From assembly GCA_003562145.1 (NCBI GenBank), contig PWWA01000030.1:1-6532 (forward strand): a DNA stretch of 6,532 bases. Direction: 5' to 3'. Numbering within the stretch: position 1 is the stretch's first letter; the number at the start of each line of letters is the position of its first letter. This stretch comes from Candidatus Woesearchaeota archaeon. GTDB taxonomy: Archaea > Nanobdellota > Nanobdellia > Woesearchaeales > 21-14-0-10-32-9. The notes beneath the pieces are model-generated. The model did no database searches, had not been told where the DNA came from, and worked only from the letters and a program-made list of their open reading frames with translations. The position numbers were made by a program, and so were the translations under genes. This document shows, piece after piece, positions 4,783 to 6,532 of the stretch.

Positions 4783-6519
4783 TTATTTTCCTCTTCCAAT
4801 GAGTTTCTCCAGCTTTCCCTTGAAAGAATTTCCTTCCCTGCTAAGCTCTTTGACTGGTTCGCTGGAATCATCCAACATTATTTTTCCTTCTTCGTCTTTC
4901 TTCTTAATAACGAAGCCGACACCTTTATAGTTATCAAGTTTGTTAAGGTCTATTGCTTGATTCATGAATCCTTTTTCTCTTATTAGCTTTATTTCTTTTT
5001 CGCTTAGGCGCATCCCATTGATTATGTATGTGTGCAATGCCTCATTTGCAGTGGGCGTGTGAAGCCGATGGGCTTCATCTACTAATTCGGCTAATGAACG
5101 TATTTCTTTCTGCGCATGCGGGTCAAGCCGTAGCATTAGGAAATGACCTAGATTGTGAGAGTCTCCTGTTCTCCACCTTACAGTGTAATTCCCGACGCCT
5201 TTTGTCCTCCTCACAACATCTTCAGGGGCTCCGAGTTCCCGTAGTGCTTTGGCTGTTTCGAGGCTTTCTTCAAAGGTATTTGCTAAAAGGTGTATCGCCC
5301 TGGTTTTGTCTTCAGGGTCCATTTCTTTCCCCCTGCCCTGCCTGTTCTTCCTATCCTGGTATTTTAGCTCTATTTCAGGAGGAATGTAGAATTGGCTGCC
5401 TATAGGCGTGTATCCCATGAATCCGTGGTTATCAAGAGTTCTGTGCCTTCCTGCCTGGCGGGGGTCTACAAATATTGGTGATTTGCTTTCCATAGCTAAC
5501 TCGCACATCTCTATGGGTGATGTGTGAAGGTCCCTGATCAGGCTTCTTACTAAGTGCTGGTCGTCCTGAAGGGTTTTTGTTCCTTCTCCGTAACTGGTTC
5601 TTGCGGCTTGGGCGAATGAGCTGTCCTCTCCCATGTAGTCTACTACCTGGAATTCTCCGTGATTGAGAAACGTTTTTATTTTAAACAAATGCTCTTCAAG
5701 GCCAGGCACGGTAGGCCTTCTTGTTTTTTCCGGAGTCCATGAACTATTTTTAAGGTGGCCGTCAACAATTTCGTCATCTGTAGGAAGTGTTAGCTTCAGG
5801 TTTTTTTTCTTGTTGCTCAAAAGTGCTTCCCAGGATATTGGTGCTACGTAAGAAGCGATTTCTGCAATTGCTTCAACGTAATCCCTGACATGACTTTTTA
5901 AATCAAGCTTTGCTCTTTGTATTTCCACGAATTTTGCGAGGGATGGCAAATCCATTTTCCAATAGAATCTTGTGTTGTTGTCTATGCCCAGGCCGCTCCT
6001 TGCGAGTTCCCTTGCCATGTCTATTCGTATAAGCTCTTTGTAGTTGTTAGCCGCGTTTTTCCTGTTTTTGGCTAGTAAGTTATATGCTTTCCTCGCGGTT
6101 TCTCTATCCATGTGGCTTTGGAGTTCTCCTATGCGAGGTATGTAAGAAGTATCTAGCATAACGGAGTACCTGCCTGAATATTCGTTTACGCTGGAGGAAG
6201 GCTCATAAACAAGTGTGAGGGCTGTTTCTATCGGGGCTTGTATCTGGAACTTTAATTGTACTGACTTAAATGGCTCAATTATTTTTTTTGAGGATATGTG
6301 GTTTATGAAGTCGTCTGTAGAAGGTTTTTCTGGGAATATGTTTTTGCCGTGTCCTGCTGTTGCTGCTCTTTCTACTGTTGTGTCCCCTCCCATGTAGTCT
6401 ACTAAGCTTACAAAACCGCTGTCATAGATATTATGGTAGTCGAATAATTTTTTTTCTGCGCTATCAGAAACATATCTTTTTGTCTTATTTTCTCCAAAAG
6501 GATTTTTGTGCTCCATCAT
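4783..6519 (-). CDS. thyX: Tandem-fused flavin-dependent thymidylate synthase (ThyX-ThyX) with complementary degenerate halves
   Basis: ThyX methylates dUMP to dTMP using methylene-tetrahydrofolate, FAD and NADPH. Ordinary ThyX has about 220-250 residues and acts as a homotetramer; this product has 578. (Residue numbers below count from the TTG-coded residue at 6522; subtract one for this start.) N half, 30-236: VDYMGGD (41-47), SSSVNEYSGRYS (109-120), ELAR (172-175), FYWKMDLPSL (186-195), EAIAEIASYVAPISWEAL. C half, 283-505: VDYMGED (294-300), HTSPIE (333-338), PRQAGRHRT (354-362), HFLMLRLDPHAQKEIR (460-475). The ThyX signature R-H-R-T-x-S-x-N-E-x-S-x-R-Y is split: the N half has YEP in place of RHR, and the C half has RHRT followed by LDNHGFMGY. 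A linker (237-282) joins them, and a Lys-rich tail (520-579) of unknown role follows. GGGAGGG at 6524-6530 supports ATG 6519 or 6516, not TTG 6522. First gene of a thyX-tmk operon; its promoter lies outside the window. Confidence 0.9.
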   Translation of the reverse strand: MMEHKNPFGENKTKRYVSDSAEKKLFDYHNIYDSGFVSLVDYMGGDTTVERAATAGHGKNIFPEKPSTDDFINHISSKKIIEPFKSVQLKFQIQAPIETALTLVYEPSSSVNEYSGRYSVMLDTSYIPRIGELQSHMDRETARKAYNLLAKNRKNAANNYKELIRIDMARELARSGLGIDNNTRFYWKMDLPSLAKFVEIQRAKLDLKSHVRDYVEAIAEIASYVAPISWEALLSNKKKNLKLTLPTDDEIVDGHLKNSSWTPEKTRRPTVPGLEEHLFKIKTFLNHGEFQVVDYMGEDSSFAQAARTSYGEGTKTLQDDQHLVRSLIRDLHTSPIEMCELAMESKSPIFVDPRQAGRHRTLDNHGFMGYTPIGSQFYIPPEIELKYQDRKNRQGRGKEMDPEDKTRAIHLLANTFEESLETAKALRELGAPEDVVRRTKGVGNYTVRWRTGDSHNLGHFLMLRLDPHAQKEIRSLAELVDEAHRLHTPTANEALHTYIINGMRLSEKEIKLIREKGFMNQAIDLNKLDNYKGVGFVIKKKDEEGKIMLDDSSEPVKELSREGNSFKGKLEKLIGRGK

Positions 6520-6523
6520 CAAA

Positions 6524-6530
6524 CCCTCCC
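6524..6530 (-). promoter_or_regulatory. Shine-Dalgarno sequence of thyX
   Basis: GGGAGGG on the minus strand at the right edge. TTTG separates it from the ATG at 6519, and seven bases from the ATG at 6516; either ATG is usable. The in-frame TTG at 6522 is too close. Only two further bases remain in the window, so no promoter can be seen. Confidence 0.65.
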
Positions 6531-6532
6531 TA

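Noticed and set aside
4783..5700. The C half of thyX as a broken or inactive remnant
   Set aside because: It retains RHRT, HTSPxE and the HFLxLRLDPHAQxEIR helix with no stop or frameshift over more than 220 codons, which argues for selection rather than decay.
1..6532. RNA genes, CRISPR arrays, insertion sequences, phage or defence genes
   Set aside because: Reading both strands showed no tRNA-like cloverleaf, no regularly spaced repeats, no terminal inverted repeats and no transposase or nuclease signature; nearly all sequence is taken up by housekeeping genes.

Overview
This is an archaeal window in which every supported gene lies on the minus strand, so transcription runs from the right edge to the left. 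The archaeal call rests on linked L44e, S27e, aIF2 alpha, Nop10 and PAC2-family genes, the L44e-S27e-aIF2alpha-Nop10-PAC2 order being a familiar archaeal cluster. It also rests on TATA boxes of the TTTATAAA / TTTAAATA type about 25-28 bp upstream of inferred transcript starts, and on an oligo-T terminator. The small tightly packed genes and a two-domain ThyX would suit a DPANN-type lineage, but the sequence does not settle the phylum.

Right part (6519 to 4070): thyX and tmk form a two-gene dTMP/dTDP operon separated by 2 nt. The thyX product (~578 aa) is about twice the usual length and is a tandem fusion of two diverged ThyX domains. The N-terminal half keeps the S-x-N-E-x-S-x-R-Y part of the ThyX signature but has YEP exactly where RHR should be. 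The C-terminal half keeps H-T-S-P-x-E, R-Q-x-x-R-H-R-T and HFLxLRLDPHAQxEIR but has lost the S-x-N-E-x-S-x-R-Y part. The halves look complementary, and this is the most interesting thing in the window. The kinase is also slightly unusual, with NRS where DR(Y/H) is expected.

Middle part (4045 to 1783): the translation and RNP cluster rpl44e, rps27e, aif2a, nop10 and a PAC2-family gene. rpl44e has its own promoter, overlapping the end of tmk, and its mRNA is predicted to be leaderless. rps27e has a separate promoter and a strong Shine-Dalgarno sequence. The next genes are joined by one-base stop/start overlaps (TAATG, TGATG), and nop10 and the PAC2 gene overlap by 56 nt in different frames.

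Left part (1697 to 1): a lipoprotein made of two tandem copies of a cysteine-containing domain I cannot name, with its own promoter, a near-perfect Shine-Dalgarno sequence and a double oligo-T terminator. It is followed by a DUF192 protein, then the first ~170 residues of enolase, which runs off the left edge. No RNA genes, CRISPR arrays or mobile elements were seen, and no gene-free stretch exceeds about 100 bases.
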